Assembly (NCBI RefSeq): GCF_000328705.1 | Contig: NC_019673.1 | Coordinates: 1,178,001 to 1,242,000 of the forward strand | Length of the DNA stretch: 64,000 nt | DNA from: Saccharothrix espanaensis DSM 44229 | GTDB taxonomy: Bacteria > Actinomycetota > Actinomycetes > Mycobacteriales > Pseudonocardiaceae | Direction of reading: 5' to 3' | Shown: positions 1 through 7,799 of the stretch, piece after piece | Numbering within the stretch: the first letter of the stretch is position 1 | Layout of the letters: each line of letters begins with the position of its first letter | Program-made: the position numbers and the translations under genes | Notes under the pieces: generated by a model | Seen by the model: only the letters and a program-made list of their open reading frames with translations | Database searches by the model: none | What the model was told of the DNA's origin: nothing

Positions 1-2
1 AG

Positions 3-3000
3 TCCGTCACCGACGGGGCCACCACCCGCACCACGACGTTCGGCTACGACCAGCGCGGCCACCAGACCTGGGTCGAGGACCCGCGCCAGAACACCACGAC
101 CTACACGTTCGACGAACTGGGCCGGCAGGTCACCGAGTCCGGCGCGGCGGTGTCGGTGGAGCGCGACGGCGGCCCGGCGAGCACGGCGATCCCGACCGTG
201 AAGACCGGTTACAGCACGTACGACGAGGTCGCGGCGGTCGCCGACGAACTCGGCAACACCACGACGAACACCTACGACAAGCTGGGCCGGCTGACCGTCA
301 CCGCCGATCCGGGCTACACCCCGCCGGGGTCGACGCAGGCGATCACCGCGACCCTGCGCGCGTCCTACGACGGCAACGGCAACGTCACCGAACTGGTCGA
401 CGCCCGGAACAACGCCACCCGGTTCACCTACGACCAGTTGGACCGCCCGGTGGTCAAGGACCTCCCGGCGCACAGCGGTCGCGCGCTGTGGCGCTACGCC
501 TACAGCAGGTCCGGGCGGCTGCTCTCGGAGACCGCGCCGACCGGCGCGCGGGTCGAGACGACCTACGACGACCTGGACCGGCCGATCACCGGCACCGAGT
601 ACGAGCGCAAGCCCACCACCGGCACGTACACGTCGTGGCGGCGCTTCGACGACCTGGGCAACGTGACCTCGGACGTCACCCCGTCCGGCGCGTCGGTGGC
701 CAACACCTACGACACCCTGGGCCAACTGGTCAAGACCGTCGACCCGGCGGGCGTGCCGACGCACTACGGCTACGACCGCGCCGGCAACCGGGTCCGGGTC
801 ACCGACGGCCTGGGCCGCACCACGCAGACCGGCTTCGACCCGTTCGGCGACAAGGTCTCCGAGGCCGAGCTGAAGCCGGACGGCACCCCGTTGCGCAGCA
901 CCAGGTTCGGCCACGACGTGGTCGGCAACCTCACCAGCGTCACCGACGCCAGGCAGAACACCACGACCTTCGAGTTCGACGCCGGCAACCGCCTGGTCAA
1001 GCAGCTCGAACCCGAGGGCGTCACGCAGGCGTTCGGCTACGACGCGGCCGGCAACCTCACCCGGTACACCGACGCGCGCGGCAACACGACCATCACCACC
1101 TACAACTCGTTGGGGCTGCCCGAGAAGGTGATCGAGCCCGCCACGGCGACGCACCCGGACGACCGCACGTGGACCACCGAGTACGACGCGAACGGCAACC
1201 AGGTCAAGCTCACCGCGCCCGGCAACGTCGTGCGCACCCTGACCTACGACGCCGCCAACCAGCTCACCGGCGAGACCGGGACCGGCGCGGAAGCCCCGAC
1301 CAGCGCCCGGGACATCGCCTACGACCCGATGGGCCGCACGGTCCGGGTCAACGACGACACCTACACCTACGACGACCGGGGCAACCTGATCGCCACCGCC
1401 GGCCCGGCCGGCAGCGCCGAGTTCGGCTTCGACGGCGACCGGAACCCGGTGTCCCGCAGGGACGCGGCGGGCACCTCGGCCTACACCTACGTCAAGGGCC
1501 GCCTGGCCACGGTGGCCGAGGGCCTGGCCGGGGTCACCCAGACCTACGGCTACGACGCCTCCGGTGCGGTGAAGACCATCGGCTACGGGGCCGGGCGCAC
1601 CAGGACGTTCGGCTACGACGACGCCGGCCGCCAGGTCTCCGACGTGCTGGCGGGCAGCGCCGGGACGATCGCGTCCACCGGCTACGGCTACGACGACAAC
1701 GGCCAGATCACCAGCAAGACCGCCAACGGCGTCGAGACCACCTACAGCTACGACGACGTCGGCCGGCTGACCGGCGAGACCACCAACGGCACCACCACCG
1801 CCTACGAGTGGGACAAGGCGGGCAACCGCACCAAGGCCGGCGCGAAGACCGCCGCCTACGACGAGCGCAACCGGCTGCTCTCCGACGGCGACTACACCTA
1901 CTCCCACACCGCGCGCGGCACGGTCGCCGGGCGCACCAGCTCCGGCCACACCGAGCCGTTCACGTTCGACGCGTTCGACCGGATGACCGTGGGCGCGGGC
2001 CAGAAGTACACCTACGACGGCCTGGACCGGGTCGCCACCCGCAACGGCACGGCGTTCACCTACGCCGGCGGGGCCGACGAGGTCGTGTCGGACGGCAGCG
2101 GCACGTTCGCCCGCGGCCCGGGTGACGAGCTGCTGGCCACCAAGAAGGGCGACACCAAGCGGGTCCCGGTCGCGAACGGGCACGGCGACGTGGTCGGCGC
2201 GTTCGCCCCGGACGGCCAGAACCTCAGCGACAGCACCGCCTACGACGCGTTCGGCAAGGTCACCGCGAAGACCGGCGACACCGGCGCGCTGGGCTACCAG
2301 GGCGACTGGACCGACCCGGCCACCGGGCACGTCGACATGGGCGCGCGCTGGTACAACCCGGCGACCGGCGGGTTCGACTCGCGTGACGACATCCCGTTCC
2401 AGGGCGGGGACTCGGTGCGCGCCAACCGGTACGCGTACGGCGCGGCCGACCCGGTCGGCCAGGTCGACCCGGACGGGCACTGGTCGTGGCCGTGGGACTG
2501 GTTCGACGACGATGACGACGAGCCGTCCACCACGGTCGTGATGCAGGACTGCTACTTCTCCTGCAACACCGAGTACTCGATGTACCTGGCGATCATGAGG
2601 CAGGCCGAGGTGCAGGGCTGCCTGGCTCGTGGCGGCAAGAACTGCGGCGGCCACAAGTCCCAGAAGCCGCCGCGCACCACCTACCCGTCCTACGCGCCCG
2701 GCCCGTCCTACAGCGGTCGCGGCGGTGGCGGCGGGAGCTGCGGTGCCTGCTACAACCCGAGCGCGGCCGAGCGCGCGGAGGCGGCCCGGCGCGCCGAGCA
2801 CGCCCGCAAGCAGCGGGTGACGGCGCAGGCCCGTGCGGCGGCGCAGTACTCCGCCCGGCACACTCCGCGCACGGTCGCCGGCGCGGCCGTCAAGCCGGTG
2901 CTGAACATGCCGAAGACGGTGTCCTCCAACGCGAAGCTGCCCGCCAACCAGGTCGGCGCGAACAAGGACGTGGTGGCCGACGCCAAGCGCGGCACCGACC

Positions 3001-4139
3001 GCATCTACCAGGCGGCGGTGCAGAAAGCCGGCCAGGTCGTGCAGAACACGTCCAAGGCCAGTCGGCCCGGCTCGGGTTCCGGGGGCGGCGGGTTCTCCTG
3101 GAAGTGGCAGGGCTGGAAGAACGAGGGCCTCGGCCTCCTGAAGGGGCTCGGCGAGATCACCGGCATCTCCGACGGCGTGCGCTGCGTCAAGGACGGCGAC
3201 GGCGAGAGCTGCCTGTGGGCGCTGGCCACCGTCGGCGGCCTGATGCTGGGCGGGGTGCCCGGTGTCCTCGTGCGCGGCGCGAAGGGCGTCAAGTACGGCG
3301 TCAAGTACGGCGACGACATCGCCAACGCCGCCTGCTCGATCGTCGGCGGCAACAGCTTCGCGGGCGACACCCCGGTCCGGATGGGCGACGGGACCACCAA
3401 GCCGATCAGCGAGATCGCGGTGGGCGAGCAGGTCGCCGCCGTCGACCCGACCACCGGGCGGTCCGGGGCGCACGAGGTCACCGACCTGATCCGCGGCACG
3501 GGCGAGAAGCGGATGGTCGAGCTGACCATCACGCTCGACGGCCGCACGTCCACCCTGACCACCACCGCCGGCCACCCGTTCTGGGCCGACGGCGCGTGGG
3601 CCGAGGCGGACGAACTCCGGGCGGGCCAACACCTCTACGAAGGTGTGGTGGTCGCCACGCGGACGTGGACCGAGTCCCGCTCGGTCTACAACCTGACCGT
3701 GGACACGCTGCACACGTTCCAGGTCGTCTCCGGCGACGCGGACGTGCTGGTCCACAACAAGGGCAAGTGCGGCAAGGCGCTGGAGAAGGTCGGCAACGGC
3801 CTGCGCTCGGCCAAGAACGGCGTCGTCACCGGAGCACGGGCCGTCCGCGACGGCGTCGGCAAGGGTGCCGCCGCGGTCGGCCGGGGCATCTCGGCCGGCG
3901 CGACGCAGGTCAAGAACGGCGCCAAGTGGCTCGCGGAAGCCCTGGTCACCAGCCCCGCCAAGTACGTCCGGGCCAACCCGCGCCGGTTCTTCTTCAAGTG
4001 CGTCGGCAAACCCGCGAGCGCGCTGGGCATCGGCTACATGCTCGACCAGACCGGGATCGGCGTGACCGCGGCGGCGATCATGGCCTCCAACTGCGCGTGG
4101 GACATGTTCCACGACGCCTCGCCCACCCTCAAGCCCTAA
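3..4139 (+). CDS. RHS/YD-repeat polymorphic-toxin-type protein with Hint domain (5-prime partial)
   Basis: The reading frame is open from the first codon of the window, so the N-terminus lies outside. About 2.3 kb encodes YD repeats (many Y-D-x-x-G-N/R units such as YDDLGN-type motifs), followed by an RHS core segment around 2290-2490 ending in the typical ANRYAYGAADPVGQVDPDG sequence. A low-complexity linker follows. A Hint/pretoxin domain spans 3351-3758: it begins NSFAGDTPV, has the TTAGHPFW block and ends VLVHN. In alignment by eye the nucleophile position is Ser, not Cys. The last 126 codons form a helical, hydrophobic tip that matches no toxin fold I recognise. In this family the RHS shell carries the tip and Hint releases it. 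No dedicated immunity gene follows; the next gene starts 9 nt downstream and encodes a secreted lectin-like protein. Confidence 0.9.
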   Translation, partial: SVTDGATTRTTTFGYDQRGHQTWVEDPRQNTTTYTFDELGRQVTESGAAVSVERDGGPASTAIPTVKTGYSTYDEVAAVADELGNTTTNTYDKLGRLTVTADPGYTPPGSTQAITATLRASYDGNGNVTELVDARNNATRFTYDQLDRPVVKDLPAHSGRALWRYAYSRSGRLLSETAPTGARVETTYDDLDRPITGTEYERKPTTGTYTSWRRFDDLGNVTSDVTPSGASVANTYDTLGQLVKTVDPAGVPTHYGYDRAGNRVRVTDGLGRTTQTGFDPFGDKVSEAELKPDGTPLRSTRFGHDVVGNLTSVTDARQNTTTFEFDAGNRLVKQLEPEGVTQAFGYDAAGNLTRYTDARGNTTITTYNSLGLPEKVIEPATATHPDDRTWTTEYDANGNQVKLTAPGNVVRTLTYDAANQLTGETGTGAEAPTSARDIAYDPMGRTVRVNDDTYTYDDRGNLIATAGPAGSAEFGFDGDRNPVSRRDAAGTSAYTYVKGRLATVAEGLAGVTQTYGYDASGAVKTIGYGAGRTRTFGYDDAGRQVSDVLAGSAGTIASTGYGYDDNGQITSKTANGVETTYSYDDVGRLTGETTNGTTTAYEWDKAGNRTKAGAKTAAYDERNRLLSDGDYTYSHTARGTVAGRTSSGHTEPFTFDAFDRMTVGAGQKYTYDGLDRVATRNGTAFTYAGGADEVVSDGSGTFARGPGDELLATKKGDTKRVPVANGHGDVVGAFAPDGQNLSDSTAYDAFGKVTAKTGDTGALGYQGDWTDPATGHVDMGARWYNPATGGFDSRDDIPFQGGDSVRANRYAYGAADPVGQVDPDGHWSWPWDWFDDDDDEPSTTVVMQDCYFSCNTEYSMYLAIMRQAEVQGCLARGGKNCGGHKSQKPPRTTYPSYAPGPSYSGRGGGGGSCGACYNPSAAERAEAARRAEHARKQRVTAQARAAAQYSARHTPRTVAGAAVKPVLNMPKTVSSNAKLPANQVGANKDVVADAKRGTDRIYQAAVQKAGQVVQNTSKASRPGSGSGGGGFSWKWQGWKNEGLGLLKGLGEITGISDGVRCVKDGDGESCLWALATVGGLMLGGVPGVLVRGAKGVKYGVKYGDDIANAACSIVGGNSFAGDTPVRMGDGTTKPISEIAVGEQVAAVDPTTGRSGAHEVTDLIRGTGEKRMVELTITLDGRTSTLTTTAGHPFWADGAWAEADELRAGQHLYEGVVVATRTWTESRSVYNLTVDTLHTFQVVSGDADVLVHNKGKCGKALEKVGNGLRSAKNGVVTGARAVRDGVGKGAAAVGRGISAGATQVKNGAKWLAEALVTSPAKYVRANPRRFFFKCVGKPASALGIGYMLDQTGIGVTAAAIMASNCAWDMFHDASPTLKP

Positions 4140-4147
4140 GCCAAACC

Positions 4148-6430
4148 ATGAGGTCCAAGGAGAAGGTGTTGTCAGCCAAGAGATTCGGCACCGGACTGCT
4201 CGCGGTCGCCGCAGCGGTGCTAGCCCTGGTCGCGGTGCCGAGCGCACCGGCGGCGCACGCGGACGCGGGCAGCGGGGGCGGTGACTACGTCCAGCTCAAC
4301 GCCCACGCGCAGGTGCTCGACACCCGGGACGGGACGGGCACCGCCAAGGGGCCCAAGGGACCCGCCAGCACGACGGCGTTCCCGGTGCTCGGCGTCGGCG
4401 GCGTGCCGACCTCCGGCGTCGGCTCGGTGATGGTGCGGGTGGCGATCCTCGCGCCGTCCGCGCCGACGTGGCTGGAGCTGTGGCCCGACGGGACCACCCG
4501 GCCGACCAACCTCACCGCCGTCACCGCGAACGCCGGCGAGGACCTCGCCACGTTCACCGCGGTGAAGGTGGGCGCGAACGGCAAGATCGCGGTCTACAAC
4601 GCGTCCGGCAACACCGGGATCGTCGTGGAGGTGCACGGCTACTTCAAGTCGGCGCAGGGCACCAACGGCGGCGGTTTCGTGCCGGTCACCCACACCCGGC
4701 TGATCGACACCAGGTCCGGTCTGGGCACCGCGAAGGCCACCATCCCGGCCGGCGGGACCCGGACCGTCACGCTGACCGGCGGCCTGGTCCCGGCCGGCGC
4801 GCAGGCGGCGTGGGTCAACCTCGCCACGCCCGGCACGTCGGCCAAGGGCTGGTTCAGCTACGCGCCGACCGGCGGCTCGTCGCGGCCGGTCCTGAACTAC
4901 GTGCCGGGGACCACCCAGCAGGCCGCGGTGATCCAGCTCCCGGCCGACGGCAAGGTGACCTTCACCAACAAGGGCACCGCCGCCGTCGACTTCATGGTCA
5001 ACGTGCAGGGGTACTACACGGCGTCGGCCACCACGGGCAGCGGGTTCCGCCCGGTCGGGCAGCGGCTGATCAACACCCGGACCGTCGGCGCGGGCGTGCC
5101 GCTGGCCGGCAAGAGCACGGTCGACGTGCAGGTCGCGGGCACGTACGGGCTGCCCACGCGCGGGATCGCGGGCGTCGCGGTGACGCTGATCGCCACGCCC
5201 CAGGTCGCCGGCGCCGGGTACCTGAGCGCGTGGCCGCTGGGCCAGGCCGACCCCGGGATCACGGTGCTGGACTTCAAGGAGAAGTGGCGCGCCAACACGA
5301 TGGTCCTCAAGCCCGGGACGGACGGCAAGATCCGGGTCCGCAACGGCAGCGCCGAAGAGGTGCACCTCATCGTCGACATCCAGGGCTGGTACGCCGAGCC
5401 GCTGCCGGCCGTGCCGGTGGTCCCGGACAGCCGGACCACGATCTTCCAGGCCGCGCCGGTCGCCGGCGCGCGGGTCGGGACGCTGGAGTACGCCTACACC
5501 GACAACGCCGGGCGGGTCGTGTTCGGGCACCAGCAGGACGTCGACAACTTCGGGTCGGTCCAGTGGACGGTGATCTCGGGCAGCGAGGCGTTCACCGGGC
5601 AGCCCGCGATCGCGCAGCTGCCGGACGGGCGGATCCAGGTGACCGCGCAGAACCGGGACGGTGACGTCTGGGCCGCGACGCAGACCGCGGCCGGCGCGGC
5701 GACGTGGAACGCGTGGGCCGACTTCGGCGGTTCGATGGCGGCCGCGCCCTCGGCGGTGAAGGTCGGCGGGTCGCTGGTGCAGTTCGCGGTGGACGTCGAC
5801 GGGAAGCTGTGGGCGTACGAGCAGAAGGGCCTGGTGCCGTTCTGGCGCAACCTCGGTGACCAGGACCTGGTCGGCGGGGTCACGGTGGTCGCGGTGCGCG
5901 ACGGCGTGCGGGTGTTCGGGCTCGACGGCTCGGGCGCGGTGCGGACGGTGCAGTACTACAACGACGGCTCGCTGTCGGGCTGGACGAACCTGGGCGGAAC
6001 CGGCTCGGCCGGCACCCCGGCGGTCGTGGTGCGGCCCGGCTACCAGTTGCAGGTGTTCGTGCGCGGCGGCGGCGGGCAGATCGTGAGCAAGGTGCAGGAC
6101 GGCGCGGGCACGTGGCCGGGTGACTGGACGGAGATCGGCACCGCACCGGAGGGCTTCGCCCCGGCCGGCGCGCCGGCGGCGGTGCTGGACCCGTCGCTGG
6201 GCCGGGTGGCCGTGGTGGTGCGGGGGACCGATGGCGAGATCTCGAAGGTGTGGGAGAACTCGGTCGGCAGCAACACCTGGGGGACGTGGAGCTGGCTGGT
6301 CGAAGGTGTCTCGGACCCGGCGGGAACGGACCCGACGGTGCAGCCGTTCGCCAACGCCAACGGCGACTCGTGGCTGGTGACGTTCCGCAGCCCGAACGGC
6401 ACCCCGAGGTTCGCCGACCGCCGGTGGTGA
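4148..6430 (+). CDS. secreted protein with three DTR repeats and a C-terminal PLL/sialidase-like beta-propeller
   Basis: About 760 residues. The N-terminus has a signal peptide (hydrophobic LLAVAAAVLALVAV, cleavage near AAHA-DA). Three beta-rich repeats follow, each opening with a LDTR/LIDTR/LINTR motif and closing with GYF or GWY; such repeats are common in exported actinobacterial proteins and have no assigned activity. The last roughly 340 residues contain repeated W-x-x-L/I-G and DG-x-V/I-W units typical of PLL-like lectin propellers. The ATG at 4148 lies 9 nt after the RHS stop. A strong AAGGAGAAGG at 4157-4166 would better serve the in-frame TTG at 4169, so the true start may be 4169; the signal peptide is intact either way. 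Coupling to the RHS gene suggests a shared surface role, which is inference. Confidence 0.85.
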   Translation: MRSKEKVLSAKRFGTGLLAVAAAVLALVAVPSAPAAHADAGSGGGDYVQLNAHAQVLDTRDGTGTAKGPKGPASTTAFPVLGVGGVPTSGVGSVMVRVAILAPSAPTWLELWPDGTTRPTNLTAVTANAGEDLATFTAVKVGANGKIAVYNASGNTGIVVEVHGYFKSAQGTNGGGFVPVTHTRLIDTRSGLGTAKATIPAGGTRTVTLTGGLVPAGAQAAWVNLATPGTSAKGWFSYAPTGGSSRPVLNYVPGTTQQAAVIQLPADGKVTFTNKGTAAVDFMVNVQGYYTASATTGSGFRPVGQRLINTRTVGAGVPLAGKSTVDVQVAGTYGLPTRGIAGVAVTLIATPQVAGAGYLSAWPLGQADPGITVLDFKEKWRANTMVLKPGTDGKIRVRNGSAEEVHLIVDIQGWYAEPLPAVPVVPDSRTTIFQAAPVAGARVGTLEYAYTDNAGRVVFGHQQDVDNFGSVQWTVISGSEAFTGQPAIAQLPDGRIQVTAQNRDGDVWAATQTAAGAATWNAWADFGGSMAAAPSAVKVGGSLVQFAVDVDGKLWAYEQKGLVPFWRNLGDQDLVGGVTVVAVRDGVRVFGLDGSGAVRTVQYYNDGSLSGWTNLGGTGSAGTPAVVVRPGYQLQVFVRGGGGQIVSKVQDGAGTWPGDWTEIGTAPEGFAPAGAPAAVLDPSLGRVAVVVRGTDGEISKVWENSVGSNTWGTWSWLVEGVSDPAGTDPTVQPFANANGDSWLVTFRSPNGTPRFADRRW

Positions 6431-6446
6431 GCGCGGAGAGGTGAAG

Positions 6447-6479
6447 CCGGGCCGGAGTCGCTGGACGACTCCGGCCCGG
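6447..6479. terminator. bidirectional terminator hairpin
   Basis: A perfect 14-bp stem (6447-6460 with 6466-6479) and a 5-nt loop lie between the convergent lectin gene and the DUF397 gene. Confidence 0.75.
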
Positions 6480-6485
6480 TCGGTG

Positions 6486-6647
6486 TTACCGCTGGTGGTG
6501 GAGGAACGCGGCCCAGGCGGACTCGGTGAACGCGAGCCGAGGCCCTTCGGCCTGCTTCGAGTCGCGCACGGCCACCGGCCCGGTGGTGGGGAATCGGACG
6601 GAGACGCAGCTGCCGTTCTCGCCGCTGTAACTGCTGGTACGCCACAC
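6486..6647 (-). CDS. DUF397 small protein
   Basis: A 53-residue ORF starting with GTG. It begins VWRTSSYSGENGSCVSV, continues VAVRDSK and ends FTESAWAAFLHHQR, which is the full DUF397 pattern (WRKSSYSG, C-V, VAVRDSK, W-x-x-F). AGGAG lies 6 nt before the start and overlaps the stop of the upstream XRE gene, so the two are translated as a pair. DUF397 proteins are the usual partners of XRE-DUF5753 regulators in Streptomyces-type bacteria; the pair acts in development and secondary-metabolism control in some species. The biochemical role of DUF397 is not settled, although antitoxin-like behaviour has been discussed. Confidence 0.88.
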   Translation of the reverse strand: MWRTSSYSGENGSCVSVRFPTTGPVAVRDSKQAEGPRLAFTESAWAAFLHHQR

Positions 6648-6656
6648 AGTGAGCTC

Positions 6657-7490
6657 CTACGTGATCAGCGATTCGATCAGCGTCGCGCTGTCGGTGGGCG
6701 ACAGGGCGACTTCGTGCAGGCTCTGCGTGGTCAAAGTATAGGCGTGGACCAGGGGCGGATCGTTCACGAAGGCCGCCGCGTCCTGTAGCTCCACGTAGCA
6801 GATCGGCCGGGCGTCGACGAACTGCAACAGCATGAACTGGCCGGTGATCGCGGCGTGCGGGCCGTCTGCGGGGCGGACCACCTGGATCGTCACGTCGGGC
6901 CGCTCGCCGAGCGCCAGGAGGTGGCGGTACTGCGCGCCGCGGACCTCCGGCGTGCCGACTCGGAGGCGGAGCGCCTGCTCGGTGAAGACCGCGTGCAGCG
7001 CCAACCCCTTGTCGAGGAGCAGGGTGCGGTGCATCCGGAGGTCGACCAGGCGCTCGGCCTGGTCCGGCCGGACTCGGCTGGCGTGGGCGGTCAGCGCTCG
7101 GGCGTAGTCCTCGGTCTGGAGCAGCCCCGGCAGCAGGACCGGCTCGAAGACGAACTCCCGGTGGGCGAGTGCCTCCAGCCCGATCATCGTGCGCAGCCAG
7201 TCGGACACGACGTCGGACCAGGCGCCCAACCACGACGCCTCGTGCGCCCTCGTCGTGAGTTGGGTGATCCGGTCGACGTCCTCCCGGTGGACCCGGCACG
7301 CCGCCAGGATCCGGCGGATGTCGCCGGGGTATTGCGTCGTTCTGCCGTGTTCCAGATGGCTCAGTTTCGGTTTGCCGATTCCGCACAAATCGGCGAGTTG
7401 GGTTAGCGACAACCCGGCCTCGTTGCGGTAACGAGCGAGTTCGACCCCTATCAACCATTGCAGTGCTGTCGGTGCGACCACTTCGAACAT
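6657..7490 (-). CDS. XRE-family regulator with DUF5753 (Scr1 type)
   Basis: 277 residues. The N-terminal helix-turn-helix (about residues 15-70) includes GLSLTQLADLCGIGKPKLSH. A DUF5753 domain follows with the landmark LLPGLLQTEDYARAL, then RPDVTIQVVRP and an FVNDPP stretch near the end. Such proteins bind DNA and are found in large families in actinomycetes, usually next to a DUF397 gene, as here. The start is ATG with TAGCGT 6 nt upstream and no Shine-Dalgarno, so the transcript is probably leaderless. It is divergent from a 73-residue protein gene that it may regulate. Confidence 0.93.
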   Translation of the reverse strand: MFEVVAPTALQWLIGVELARYRNEAGLSLTQLADLCGIGKPKLSHLEHGRTTQYPGDIRRILAACRVHREDVDRITQLTTRAHEASWLGAWSDVVSDWLRTMIGLEALAHREFVFEPVLLPGLLQTEDYARALTAHASRVRPDQAERLVDLRMHRTLLLDKGLALHAVFTEQALRLRVGTPEVRGAQYRHLLALGERPDVTIQVVRPADGPHAAITGQFMLLQFVDARPICYVELQDAAAFVNDPPLVHAYTLTTQSLHEVALSPTDSATLIESLIT

Positions 7491-7496
7491 GGTCCA

Positions 7497-7502
7497 ACGC
7501 TA
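7497..7502 (-). promoter_or_regulatory. putative leaderless -10 hexamer of the XRE gene
   Basis: TAGCGT on the minus strand, 6 nt before the ATG at 7490. Confidence 0.55.
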
Positions 7503-7562
7503 TCGCGGGAGCTCGCCGCCCGCGTATCACTCGATTGTGCGATGGCAGCCCTACACGTTTAA

Positions 7563-7568
7563 TATACT
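7563..7568 (+). promoter_or_regulatory. putative -10 hexamer of the 73-residue gene
   Basis: TATACT, nearly ideal, sits 9 nt before the ATG at 7578 in an unusually AT-rich stretch. A TTGTGC lies upstream, but with spacing longer than ideal. Confidence 0.5.
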
Positions 7569-7577
7569 CTGGATTTC

Positions 7578-7799
7578 ATGAATCTCACGACCCTTATGGA
7601 TGTGCCGTCGGACGCGGCCATCTCCTACGAGCTGTACGCGGACCGGGCGCTCGAACTGTCCATCGGGCGCACTGGCGACTCCTCCAGCGTCGGGCTGGTG
7701 GAGGGGGTCTCGTTGGCCCTCGGTGAGGAGGCCGTGCAGCGGCTCATCGACAAGCTCACCGAGGGGCTCAACGAAATCCGGTCGGCGGTCAGCCTCTGA
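7578..7799 (+). CDS. small acidic protein of unknown function
   Basis: 73 residues, soluble, with no signal or membrane segment. It reads as an N-terminal beta-rich half (SYELYADRALELSIG) and a C-terminal amphipathic helix (LGEEAVQRLIDKLTEGLNEI). I do not recognise the family. It is divergent from the XRE-DUF397 pair across an 87-bp promoter region, so it may be their regulatory target. Its last 11 bp overlap the end of the convergent sialidase gene. Confidence 0.65.
   Translation: MNLTTLMDVPSDAAISYELYADRALELSIGRTGDSSSVGLVEGVSLALGEEAVQRLIDKLTEGLNEIRSAVSL

Noticed and set aside
3104..4147. Upstream extension of the secreted lectin-like gene inside the RHS gene
   Set aside because: The frame is open only because of GC bias; a signal peptide right after the ATG at 4148 fixes the true N-terminus.
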